Assembly: GCA_027575805.1 (NCBI GenBank)
Contig: JANBPU010000204.1
Location: forward strand, 1-28,315
Source of the DNA: Mycoemilia scoparia
Lineage: Eukaryota > Kickxellomycota > Kickxellomycetes > Kickxellales > Kickxellaceae
Reading direction: 5' to 3'
Length of the DNA stretch: 28,315 bases
The notes below the pieces were generated by a model. The model made no database searches. It was not told the DNA's origin and was given only the letters and a program-made list of their open reading frames with translations. The position numbers were made by a program, and so were the translations under genes. Of this stretch, positions 10,604 through 19,109 are shown in pieces. Each line of letters begins with the position of its first letter. Positions within the stretch are counted from its first letter, which is position 1.

Positions 10604-11032
10604 TCTCTCTCTTTTTTACGGCTTTGCCCTTTGGCCCAGCTCCACTGCTTTATACGTTTTTATATCAGCTCAAGTATGCAAATTCCAAAGTCGGAGCTGG
10701 TGTGATACTTTTAGGAGCAGTCGATTAGATCAAAGATTTTTTAGATGTTTCAGAGAGATGGACTAGATGATTGACACACACACACACACAAAAATTGATC
10801 AAAGATTGGCTAAAAAATTGATTTATTTGTTGATTGTGATTATGGGACAACGCGTTCTTTGGCAGCTTGGTACGCCTAACATTTAATAGGGGTGCACCAA
10901 GCTGCTTTCTTGGGAGAATAAATTGCTTAATCTGCTCGCCCATCCAATAGTTTCAAATCTGTGCAAATAATTCTAGGACTTTAAGCTTATTACTAAGATA
11001 GCTATTTCCAACCAATCGAGCACATCAAATCA
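10604..11032. other. Intergenic region upstream of RAD5-like gene, with CA repeat and hairpin
   Basis: Holds an (AC)n run at about 10774-10791 and a perfect 10-bp inverted repeat (GCAGCTTGGT at 10862-10871 with ACCAAGCTGC at 10896-10905, loop 24). No gene is supported. Confidence 0.6.
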
Positions 11033-11138
11033 ATATGGGTAGTTATTTTCGAAGGGCTATAGAGCCACTCATTTAGCTGTGGTTTCCACTATAATCGTTG
11101 GTCACCAAAAGTCACCCTTCAAAAATTATCATCCATAT
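11033..11138. mobile_element. MITE-like TIR element 1
   Basis: 106 bp. The left end reads ATATGGGTAGTTATTTTC followed by GAAGGGCT; the right end carries CACCCTTCAAAAATTAT and CCATAT, an imperfect inverted match. The interior is the reverse complement of element 2's interior (TTTTGGTGAC, GATTATAG, CACAGC). No coding capacity. Confidence 0.75.
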
Positions 11139-11164
11139 CCTAAAAACAGGTTTTAACCCTTGTA

Positions 11165-11442
11165 ATATGGGCAATAATTTTTGAAGAATGAATTTTGGTG
11201 ACTGATGATTATAGGCGCAATCACAGCCAAAGGGGGGGGTCCAGTTTTACTAGTAAACTTTCACCCTTCAAAAATTATGATCCATATAGTCAGAATCCAT
11301 AAAGGTTTAAGCAAAAATGGATATATAGCAGCAGTTCACACATGAAATAGCCAATGTGGTTTGGTCAAAATGTTATAAGGAACCATTTTTGTCATTTCTA
11401 CACATGACAATCACTAGTGAAATTTAACCAAATGGGAGAGAG
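11165..11442 (+). repeat. Dispersed repeat: MITE-like element 2 plus 155-bp tail
   Basis: The first part (11165-11287) is a TIR element with ends ATATGGGCAATAATTTTTGA and the inverted counterpart ending CCATAT. The tail (11288-11442) begins AGTCAGAATCCATAAAGG and ends GGGAGAGAG. The whole block recurs at 25083-25353 in the same orientation with only a few differences, so the tail belongs to a larger repeat in which the MITE sits, or to a longer element. Confidence 0.85.
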
Positions 11443-11761
11443 ATTGTATTTCAGGTATTGGTAGAAGATTATATTTTCCATAGCAAGAAACAAATAAAAG
11501 ATACAAAAATTCTTTGGTTACCAAGTAGAATAAAAACAAAATAAATTGTTTGTAAAGTATTTTCAGACATAAAATTTCATTTCAAAAATCAAATCTTTTG
11601 CCAAAAATTTGGTTGTTTGGTTCTTATTTTTACTAAAAAAATATTTCTGTTTAATCAAAGACAATGGTCTAAATGGTTACAATGTGAATAAAGTGATAAA
11701 AGTTCCTAAAAACATTTTTGAAAAGGAATTTTTTTGGCAAGCTTGTAAATGCCTTCAAAAT
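11443..11761. other. AT-rich upstream region of the unknown 245-aa gene
   Basis: No gene seen. Leads to a TATA box and pyrimidine-rich initiation region before the ATG at 11903. Confidence 0.5.
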
Positions 11762-11770
11762 GCTATATAA
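11762..11770 (+). promoter_or_regulatory. TATA box of the unknown 245-aa gene
   Basis: CTATATAAA about 135 bases before the ATG at 11903, followed by a CT-rich stretch that suits a transcription start. Confidence 0.6.
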
Positions 11771-11902
11771 ACCCCCCAAGTTCCTCTCCCCAAACTCAAC
11801 TTTATCCACTGCTTCTACCTATTCCCTCTTCAGACCTACACCCACATACTGCAATACCCACACACACCAACAACACCCATTGCTTGACCACCTTCAGCAA
11901 CC

Positions 11903-12640
11903 ATGCCATTTGACATTAGTACCTTAACTGGCTATGGAAGGGCTGTCCTATACCTGTCAACACGTCACTTAAAGGATAGACTGTTCAGAGTCCTTTTGCA
12001 TGTTTGTCATTGCAATGCCACTGGCCTTATTAGTGAACTTGCTGATAAACTGAACAGCATTAATCCATCATCCAATCAGAAGGAGAATACAAAAATCAAT
12101 GAATGGGCACTTGGAATTAAGCAGGCTGCCCAGGCACTTATAGATCAGGCCAAGGAACTCAACCCTGGCAATGGATTGTTCAAGGGTGATCAAAGTGCTA
12201 GTGGCACAGACCATGACAGAGTACTTTGTATATGGAAACTGTGTTTTGCTACATATATTTCTAAGAATCTTTATGAATACTTAGAAAAACTGAAAACACC
12301 AGTAGATGGAGTTACTACAGATGACTGTTTTAACATGTTTGGGCAAATCAATGATATAGCCAATCCAATCCTTGGTACTATTGGTGTTGACAACCTTAAT
12401 GATATCTATAAAATAGTTCTAAGCAATGGTGCCAATGTAGACTATCCTGAACATGTTGTTCAAAAAATTCATGAATGCATTGCTAGTGAGCCTGTTGATA
12501 TCACTGATTCTGTCAAGGCTATAACTTTTGATGTAGATGGGAAAGTGGTCAATTTGGAGGATCACATCAATAATCTAGTTGGTTTGTTCTGCCCAATGGG
12601 AGAGAGTCAACCAAACACATCACTGCTCCTACCCCAGTAA
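11903..12640 (+). CDS. Unrecognised 245-aa protein inside a nest of TIR elements
   Basis: I do not recognise the family. The ATG lies in a good context (CAACCATGC), after a TATA box at 11762; an AATAAA-like signal (TAATAAAAAAGG) follows at about 12749, so it looks like a complete intronless gene. The protein begins MPFDISTLTGYGRAVLYLST, is mildly acidic, mixes helical segments (ELADKLNSI, IKQAAQALIDQAKEL, YISKNLYEYLEKL) and ends TSLLLPQ. There is no signal peptide, membrane segment, zinc finger or DDE-type catalytic pattern, so it is not an evident transposase. A pair HVCHCN near residue 33 is the only Cys-His cluster. It lies between elements at 11033-11287 and 12798-13444. It may be a host gene in a repeat-rich gap or cargo carried by the repeats. 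Coding composition is regular, without low-complexity runs, unlike its neighbours. Confidence 0.7.
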   Translation: MPFDISTLTGYGRAVLYLSTRHLKDRLFRVLLHVCHCNATGLISELADKLNSINPSSNQKENTKINEWALGIKQAAQALIDQAKELNPGNGLFKGDQSASGTDHDRVLCIWKLCFATYISKNLYEYLEKLKTPVDGVTTDDCFNMFGQINDIANPILGTIGVDNLNDIYKIVLSNGANVDYPEHVVQKIHECIASEPVDITDSVKAITFDVDGKVVNLEDHINNLVGLFCPMGESQPNTSLLLPQ

Positions 12641-12797
12641 GATACATTCTATACAATGGTGATAAAGAAATGTGATTTGTTTGGAGACCATCATTTTTGG
12701 CTGTTTATAGTAGTTGTTTGGGTGGTGTTTTCCTATTTTATTTCTAACTAATAAAAAAGGGGAATTGTAAAGCATATGTTATAAAGCCAGACTGTGT

Positions 12798-12905
12798 ATA
12801 TGGGCAATAATTTTTGAAGGGTGAATGATTATAGGGGCAATCACAGCCAAATGTATGTCCAGTTTTACTAGTAAACTTTCACCCTTCAAAAATTATTATT
12901 CAAAT
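12798..12905. mobile_element. MITE-like TIR element 3
   Basis: 108 bp, left end ATATGGGCAATAATTTTTGA then AGGGTGAA, right end TTCACCCTTCAAAAATTATT, inner core GATTATAGGGGCAATCACAG and CCAGTTTTACTAGTAAAC as in elements 2 and 6. Confidence 0.85.
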
Positions 12906-13326
12906 GGTGAGATTTTGCTAGTGATCATGTGTAAAATAGATAGAAATGGATCCTTGGATTTGACCCAATCATCAAACATTTACTATGTAATTATTGGGGC
13001 CATTTTTGCCTAACATGGTGTGAAGTTTGCCCAAATAAGAGTGAAAATATATCTCATATGTATGTGACAATAATGAAATTAAACAGTACCAGTTGTGTGC
13101 ATAAGGAATAAGTTGTTATAATAAAAGTAGTATATATAAAAAGTCGGATAAAAACTAAAGAAAAGTTCATAGTGTCAAATGCAACATGACAACTACCAGG
13201 AGTTTTAACCGGTTTTTGGAGCATTGCTGATGTTGAAGTGGCGGCACTACAGCTTGGATAAGGGGAGTATAGATATCATCATATGACAGGATTAGAGAGT
13301 TGCAGTGCTTCTTGTAGTTTGATGAT
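12906..13326. other. Non-coding stretch with a repeat fragment
   Basis: 12906-12963 is the inverted counterpart of the repeat tail at 11383-11437 (GTGATCATGTGTAAAAT, ATGGATCCTTGG). The remainder (to 13326) shows no gene. Confidence 0.55.
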
Positions 13327-13444
13327 AAGAGTGATTATTTTTGAAGGGCTACTAATTTTTGCCAGTAGTTTCAACTTGCATACTAGCCAGTCTATATTAT
13401 CATTGATAATATTAATTTAGCCCTTCGAAAATAACTACCCATAT
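13327..13444. mobile_element. MITE-like TIR element 4
   Basis: About 118 bp. The right end is AGCCCTTCGAAAATAACTAC then CCATAT, an exact inverted copy (26 bp) of the left end of element 1 at 11033-11058. Its own left end (GTGATTATTTTTGAAGGGCT) is a weaker match. Confidence 0.7.
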
Positions 13445-13599
13445 ATGTGAGAATCACAATGCATTTGTGGAAACAGGAAATTGAGTACACGCAGACATAA
13501 ATTCTCCAAGGAAAAGGGGTTTGCGATATGTTCCATCATAGTATAATGACACAATGCATTTAATATAACATAAACTCCTTTTTACGCCTCGGTCACGAA

Positions 13600-15414
13600 C
13601 TACAGTTGACGTCCTCCAGGTGTATTAACTCCAGTGCCAGCAGCATTATTAGCTCCTTTATCAAACAGCCTATCTTGACTCTTGGCATACAAATAATGAT
13701 ACAAAGCCTCTTCAACCCACGGCTCAGAATACAATTTTGTCTTGGACGCAGTACTAGTCAACCCCACTCCAAGCGACCCAGCCGCCGCTTCAAAGCCATC
13801 TCTCCTGCTACCCAACAAAGTCTCCAAATCCTTGGCCTGCGAATCAATCCACTGGTTAATGCACCCCGCCGGATCCTGACTAAACTTCCTCAAAAAATCT
13901 CGCTTCTGCCTAGAATTATGAATATTCTGAAGCAACTGACCAATCTGTTCATCCAAATGTGACACTTCTCTTTGTTGGACTTGCAAAGACCCCAAAGGTC
14001 CCAATTTATGTTTGAATGGCTCTTCGGCTTCAACTTGAATATCATAGGCAAATTGTGGTCTATGAACAGCAGTACCACTATCAACCCTGATTTCATAGTC
14101 AATGACAACGGGTCGTGGTGGCGCATAAAACTGCCTTAGGAGCTCGGGAATTCGAGTAAATGAAATATTTGGGGCTCCACCAAAAACAGATTTTAGATTG
14201 GAGTCGCATTTGACCAGTTCGGGATTATTAGAATCCTGGAGATCATTTTTCTTGATATAGTGCCATAGTGACCTGATGACGGTGGCTCGAGTGACAGTCT
14301 GTCCAGCTTCAATGTTCAGTAGCTCACGTAATTTGGGCGACGAGATTTCATATTTTTCTACAGGAGATTTGAGTTGGAGTATGATTTTGGCTTTAACATT
14401 TTGGTCACCCATTCGTTTGATTTCAAACCCATCTTGTTGCTCAAAAGTACCACCACCACCACCAGCAGCAGCAGCAGTATTGGTGAGGTTAGCAGGATTT
14501 ATAGCAGGATTGACCCAATTAACTGTATTATCTTTATATTGGTTTGGGTCACGGTCAAATTCAACTACCATGGATTTAATAAATTCGGTAAACTTCCTGG
14601 GTGCTGGTCGATTTTTCCATGTTGTACCGGGTGGGTCTATTAGACGGCCTTCAATTTTTAGAGTCCATGATGGGATTTCATCATCATTAATATTTATTTC
14701 TTCACCAGCAGTGGGATCTTCATTTTCGCCTTTCTTGGTTTCATCTCCGGTCTCAACAGCCATATCCTCCTTTTCTGTCGTATTGCCCCCTTTATTAGTA
14801 GCATTGGTGGTTTTGGTAAGAGGTCTGTTTTGGTTAGCTGCTAAATTGGACACAAATACGCGTAAAGTACGTTTTCTCTACAATTTTTGGATATTATTAT
14901 TGTTATTAGTAGCTATTTGGTAAATTTTCGCTAGTAGTTAGTCATGTATGAAAAGACAAAAATAGTGGATCCTTAGGTTTTGCCTTAAACATCATCGTCA
15001 ACAATTTCATATACAACTCCTAAGCACCCACCACAATCTCCACATTGTTGACATAGACATGTGTAAATAACCCTAGGCATTTGGCAGTTTGTTTTAGGGG
15101 TTACTACAAGATTTTAAGTCAGTGATACACTTACATATGCAGGTTTCCCTAATGCTTCTTGGACTTCCAGTCTTTTTCTCATCATTGTTGCATCCAATTT
15201 CTGTTCAAATGCCTGGAGACGTGTAAAATATTGAGACTCAGGTATATATGCTTCAATCTGTAAAAACAAAAAATAAATATAGTATGGTATTTGATTGTTA
15301 TTATATTGTAATATTGAGTCGAATAGCTGCTTTAGAACTCTATATGCTAGTTGCGTGTACCTTTGGAGGAAGTTCGCGTGGTCTAAAATTTCTCTTTCCC
15401 TGTGCTTGTGCCAT
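13600..15414 (-). CDS. ssr3: BAF60/Rsc6/Ssr3-type SWIB subunit of SWI/SNF-RSC remodellers, 484 aa, three exons
   Basis: Predicted exons are 15414-15361, 15257-15135 and 14877-13600. The first exon gives MAQAQGKRNFRPRELPPK; the second holds IPESQYFTRLQAFEQKLDAT and MMRKRLEVQEALGKPAY, the N-terminal signature of BAF60 proteins; the third starts RKRTLRVFVSNLA, matching the family's KRKLRIFIS block. The SWIB domain is at about 232-312 (LRELLNIEAGQTVTRATVI, LWHYIKKNDLQD, FTRIPELLRQF), followed by the conserved PPRPVVIDYEIRVD region and a C-terminal helical part (RDPAGCINQWIDSQAKDL, PWVEEALYHYLYAK). Length is close to human BAF60 (about 515 aa). In fungi the protein is a core scaffold of SWI/SNF and RSC. 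A poly-Ala/Gly run near residue 195 is a lineage insert. Whether it is the RSC6 or SNF12 paralogue cannot be told; a single shared protein as in fission yeast is likely. Confidence 0.93.
14878..15134 (-). other. Intron 2 of the BAF60-like gene (257 nt) carrying a repeat fragment
   Basis: Minus strand: GCATAT|GTAAGT ... branch-like GACTAAC ... ATTGTAG|AGAAAACG. Joins EALGKPAY to RKRTLRVF as in the family. Positions about 14925-14982 resemble the dispersed repeat tail found at 11383-11437. Confidence 0.85.
15258..15360 (-). other. Intron 1 of the BAF60-like gene (103 nt)
   Basis: Minus strand: CCAAAG|GTACAC ... TTTTTACAG|ATTGAAG. Joins RPRELPPK to IEAYIPESQ in frame. Confidence 0.85.
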
Positions 15415-16354
15415 TTTCTTTCCAAATAAAATAGAATGTAGTTACAAATGTACTCCAAGTCTTTTTGTAAAAAGTCACAAATAAATAGAGAGAAGGGAGT
15501 TACAAAATGGTCAAATTACATTGCATGCGTGACCTTGCTAGCTTTACTGACAGTTTTCTTTGATGCTTTGGGTAATATGGGTCTGCAGCTGTTTTTACCA
15601 ACGCGTTCTATTAACTCGAAAGAATATGTGGCATACAGCTACCTCCATAGGAGTAATAAAATGCTTAATCAATGTTCTATTAACTCGAAAGAGGTTCATC
15701 ATCTGCCAGCCATGGTTAACATTGCCACCCTAAATCAAATTTAATTTCGTTCAGCCAATCACAACTGTGGTTTGTTGACCAAACACAGATTTCCTTTGAA
15801 AAATTATAAAAACACAGGTATAACAAAAAAAAGGATCGACCAACTTGGCTGGCATATTTAGCAGAACAAAACTACTACTGTGACCGACGGAAATGGTTAA
15901 TGGTTGATGTAGCTGAACGTTTTATAAAGGCCTCTGTATCTTTTATCAGTCAGGGGGTACTGTGTTTGCACAAACTCACAGCTGTACACACACAGAGGAG
16001 AGAAGAAAGTGAGTCAAGCTGATTATTAAAGTTTTCGATCTATACATACATTGCGGTTGAGCTTTGATGACTCCTCTTCCTTTGTTCTACTAAACAACAA
16101 CAACGAACAACACCTTTCTCCGTGATACTTTTCTATTTACCACATATTATTTGACCGCAGGCGTATTGCGTTTCATAACTATTTGGTAAAAAGCTCTGTC
16201 TCTCAATTCAACTCCGTGTTCAATTTCGACTGTTATAAAAAAGTAAAGCCCTGGTTACATTCACATTCCTTTCCAAATACTAATTATCTTTACATTCTTC
16301 TTTTTCCCGAAAAGCATTCAACCTAACTTTCTAATCTGTAAATTCCTAGGGAAA
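15415..16354. promoter_or_regulatory. Divergent promoter region between BAF60-like and ThrRS genes
   Basis: 940 bases shared by two outward-facing housekeeping genes. It contains a TATA box for the ThrRS gene (TTTTATAAAGG, about 15921-15931), a 19-bp exact direct repeat GTTCTATTAACTCGAAAGA at 15605-15623 and 15674-15692, and a probable 5'-UTR intron (16009-16349). No other gene is supported. Confidence 0.6.
16009..16349 (+). other. Probable 5'-UTR intron of the ThrRS gene
   Basis: 5' site AAA|GTGAGT, branch-like CCTAAC and CTAAT near 16321-16335, 3' site ATTCCTAG|GG six bases before the ATG at 16355. It would explain the about 425-base distance between the TATA box and the start codon. Based on splice signals alone. 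Confidence 0.45.
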
Positions 16355-18763
16355 ATGGCTTCACTTGCTGACGAAACCCAACAAAAGCTTTCCATCAAGG
16401 AAAACAAGCAGCAGCAGCAGCAGCAGCAACAGAAACAAAAGCCTAAAGAAGCCAGCAACAAGCCAAAGAAGAGCTCTGGTGGCAACAAGGGAAATGCTGC
16501 TCCTGCTGGGGGCGACCTTCACGTATGTTATATTCCAACTATTAAAACCAACAATACTATACCACACCGAAATTGGCTTCGGCTATTTCGGATTTGAAGC
16601 AACAAAAATACTAAAGCAAATTTCTACTTTATACACATAATGTTTATATAGCTCAACCCCCAGCCAGAATTTATTGACTATCGAGTCAAGATGTTCGAAG
16701 AGATCAAACAAAGACATGACGCAGAAATCGCCCAAAAACCACGCGAACCCATCGAAATCACTCTTCCCGACGGTTCAGTCCGCCCCGGAACATCGTGGGA
16801 AACCACTCCTTTCGAAATCGCCAAGTCGATTTCAAACTCCCTGGCCAAACGCTTGGTTATTGCCAAGGTAGATGGCGAGCTTTGGGACACCACCCGACCA
16901 TTCGAAAAGAGCAGCAAACTCGAGCTTCTTGATTTCGACCATCCCGAAGGCAAAATGGTGTACTGGCACAGCAGTGCCCACATTCTGGGAGAAGCTTGTG
17001 AGCTACACTATGGATGCCACCTGTGCGCCGGACCACCGATCGAATCCGGATTCTACTACGAAATGTCGATGCCCGAAAATGCCCCCAAAGCCACGGTTTC
17101 CCAACAAGATTTCCCGGTCCTCGAGACCCTTGCCCAAAAGGCCATCAAGGAAAAACAACCGTTCGAACGGCTGGAAATGACCAAGGAAGAGTTGTTGGAA
17201 ATGTTCAAGTACAACAAATATAAACATTACTTCATCAACACCAAGATTCCTGATGGCACCAAATCTACGGTTTATAGATGTGGCCCGCTTATTGATCTGT
17301 GCAAAGGCCCGCATGTGCCTGATACTGGAAGAATCGGCGCAATCGCGGTTTTGAAAAACTCGGCTTCATACTTTTTGGGAGATGCCAATAACGACTCGCT
17401 ACAAAGAGTTTATGGTATCTCGTTCCCTGACAAGAAACAAATGACCCAGCACAAGAAGTTCTTGGAAGAGGCTGCTAAGCGTGATCACCGCAAGATCGGC
17501 CGTGAACAGGAATTGTTCTTTTTCCATGACTTGAGTCCCGGCTCTGCCTTCTTCTTGCCTCATGGAGCGAGAATTTATAATACGCTTATGACACTTATCA
17601 GAGAGAATTATTGGGAACGCGGGTTCGAAGAGGTCGTCACGCCCAATATGTTTAATGTCAAGCTGTGGCAACAGTCAGGGCACTGGGATAATTACCAGGA
17701 AGATATGTTTGCCTTGGATGTCGAGAAGGAAAAGTTTGCGCTAAAGCCAATGAACTGTCCTTCCCATTGTCTGATGTTTGGGTTGAGAGACAGATCGTAT
17801 AGGGAACTGCCTATTAGGTTTGCTGATTTTGGTGTGTTGCATCGCAATGAGGCTTCTGGCGCTTTGACCGGTTTGACTAGGGTCCGTAGATTCCAGCAAG
17901 ACGATGCCCACATCTTTTGTACAAATGACCAGGTCGGTGCCGAAATGGAAAGCTGTTTGAGCTTCCTTGAACATATCTACGGATTGTTTGGGTTTACATT
18001 TGAGCTCAAGTTGTCCACTAGACCAGAGAAATTCTTGGGCGAGATTGAGGTCTGGGATGAGGCTGAAAGGCAGCTGGCTGCGGCTTTGGATAGGTCGGGT
18101 AAGAAGTGGGATATCAATCCTGGAGATGGTGCATTCTATGGACCAAAGATTGATATTACTATTAGAGATGCTCTCAACCGTCCATTCCAATGTGCTACTA
18201 TTCAGATGGATTACCAGCTTCCTCAACGATTTGGATTGGAGTATCGTGCTCCGGCTGAGACTGCTACTACAAACTCTGAAAATACCGGTGGTGCCAATAA
18301 TGAAGACACTGCTGCGTCTTCGTCTACTATGAAGAGACCTGTTATTATTCACCGTGCTGTTTTAGGTTCACTCGAAAGACTGATTGCTATTCTTATTGAG
18401 AATTTTGCCGGCAAATGGCCATTCTGGCTGTCTCCTCGCCAAATCATGATTGTGCCAGTTACCGATAAGGTGTACGATTATGCCCAAAACACTGTCCGTA
18501 AGCAATTACATGATGCTGGATTTTATGTCGATGTTGATGTCAGTGCCGATACTTTGAACAAGAAAATCCGTAATGCTGAGTTGGCCCAGTACAACTTCAT
18601 CGCCGTTGTCGGTGCTCAGGAAGCCAATGAAAACAGTGTCAACATTCGTATAAGAGACGATCCTTCCACCAAGTCTAAGGGACAGACTGTGCCACTCGAT
18701 ATGTTTATTGAAAAGCTTGGGAATCTCAAGAAGTCCAGAAGTCTTGTCAACAAGCTTGAATAA
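16355..18763 (+). CDS. THS1: Threonyl-tRNA synthetase, 759 aa, two exons
   Basis: Exons 16355-16522 and 16652-18763. It charges tRNA-Thr with threonine in the cytosol. Residues 1-55 are a Lys/Gln-rich extension with a poly-Gln run, typical of eukaryotic enzymes, joined across the intron to [14 protein letters not shown]. Then follow TGS (ITLPDGSV, about 90-150), the editing domain ([23 protein letters not shown]), the class II core (motif 2 block [38 protein letters not shown], motif 3 [12 protein letters not shown]) and the anticodon-binding domain from about 655 ([24 protein letters not shown]). Zinc ligands are all visible: Cys of MNCPSH, His of DDAHIF, His of [10 protein letters not shown]. 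The usual MNCPGH reads MNCPSH. A Ser/Asn/Thr-rich insert of about 30 residues precedes [10 protein letters not shown]. Codon use is more GC-rich than in neighbours, fitting high expression. No mitochondrial presequence is obvious. Confidence 0.97.
16523..16651 (+). other. Coding intron of the ThrRS gene (129 nt)
   Basis: CTTCAC|GTATGT ... branch-like ATACTAAAG ... TTTATATAG|CTCAAC. Joins GGDLH to [14 protein letters not shown] in frame, the sequence expected just before TGS in eukaryotic ThrRS. Confidence 0.9.
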
Positions 18764-19109
18764 AACAGATTCTTTGTGTCATTAGGGTCATGCCATGATT
18801 AGTTTTGTAAACCACAAAGCTAATGACTAGCACTAGCTAGTTAGATGGCCTGCTCTATTTTCTTTTTTCTTTTCAATTATTGTGATTAATTGATTGATGT
18901 GTTTGGTTCAAAAATAACAACTAGGGAGATAACACTATTCATACATCATTAACACTGTCCGCATAATGAACTACTACTATTACTACCAATATTATCATCA
19001 TAATAGTGTTTCTATTATATCCAAACAATAAATGATAATAATGTACACTAATTAAAAGACCAAATAAACAAACCAAGGCTTTTTTTTAAAAAAAAAAAGT
19101 TTAATAAAA
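18764..19109. other. Convergent intergenic region
   Basis: 3' ends of the ThrRS (+) and Mit1-like (-) genes face each other. AT-rich, with AATAAA-like strings on both strands (about 19027 and 19060) and a T/A homopolymer block at 19080-19099. No gene seen. Confidence 0.6.

Noticed and set aside
11033..13444. Tc1/mariner transposon with its own transposase
   Set aside because: The enclosed 245-aa protein has no DDE/D catalytic pattern or DNA-binding helix-turn-helix that I can see.
15114..15458. 114-codon minus-strand frame as a separate gene
   Set aside because: It reads through exon 2 and intron 1 of the BAF60-like gene; the splice sites and family signature show it is part of that gene.
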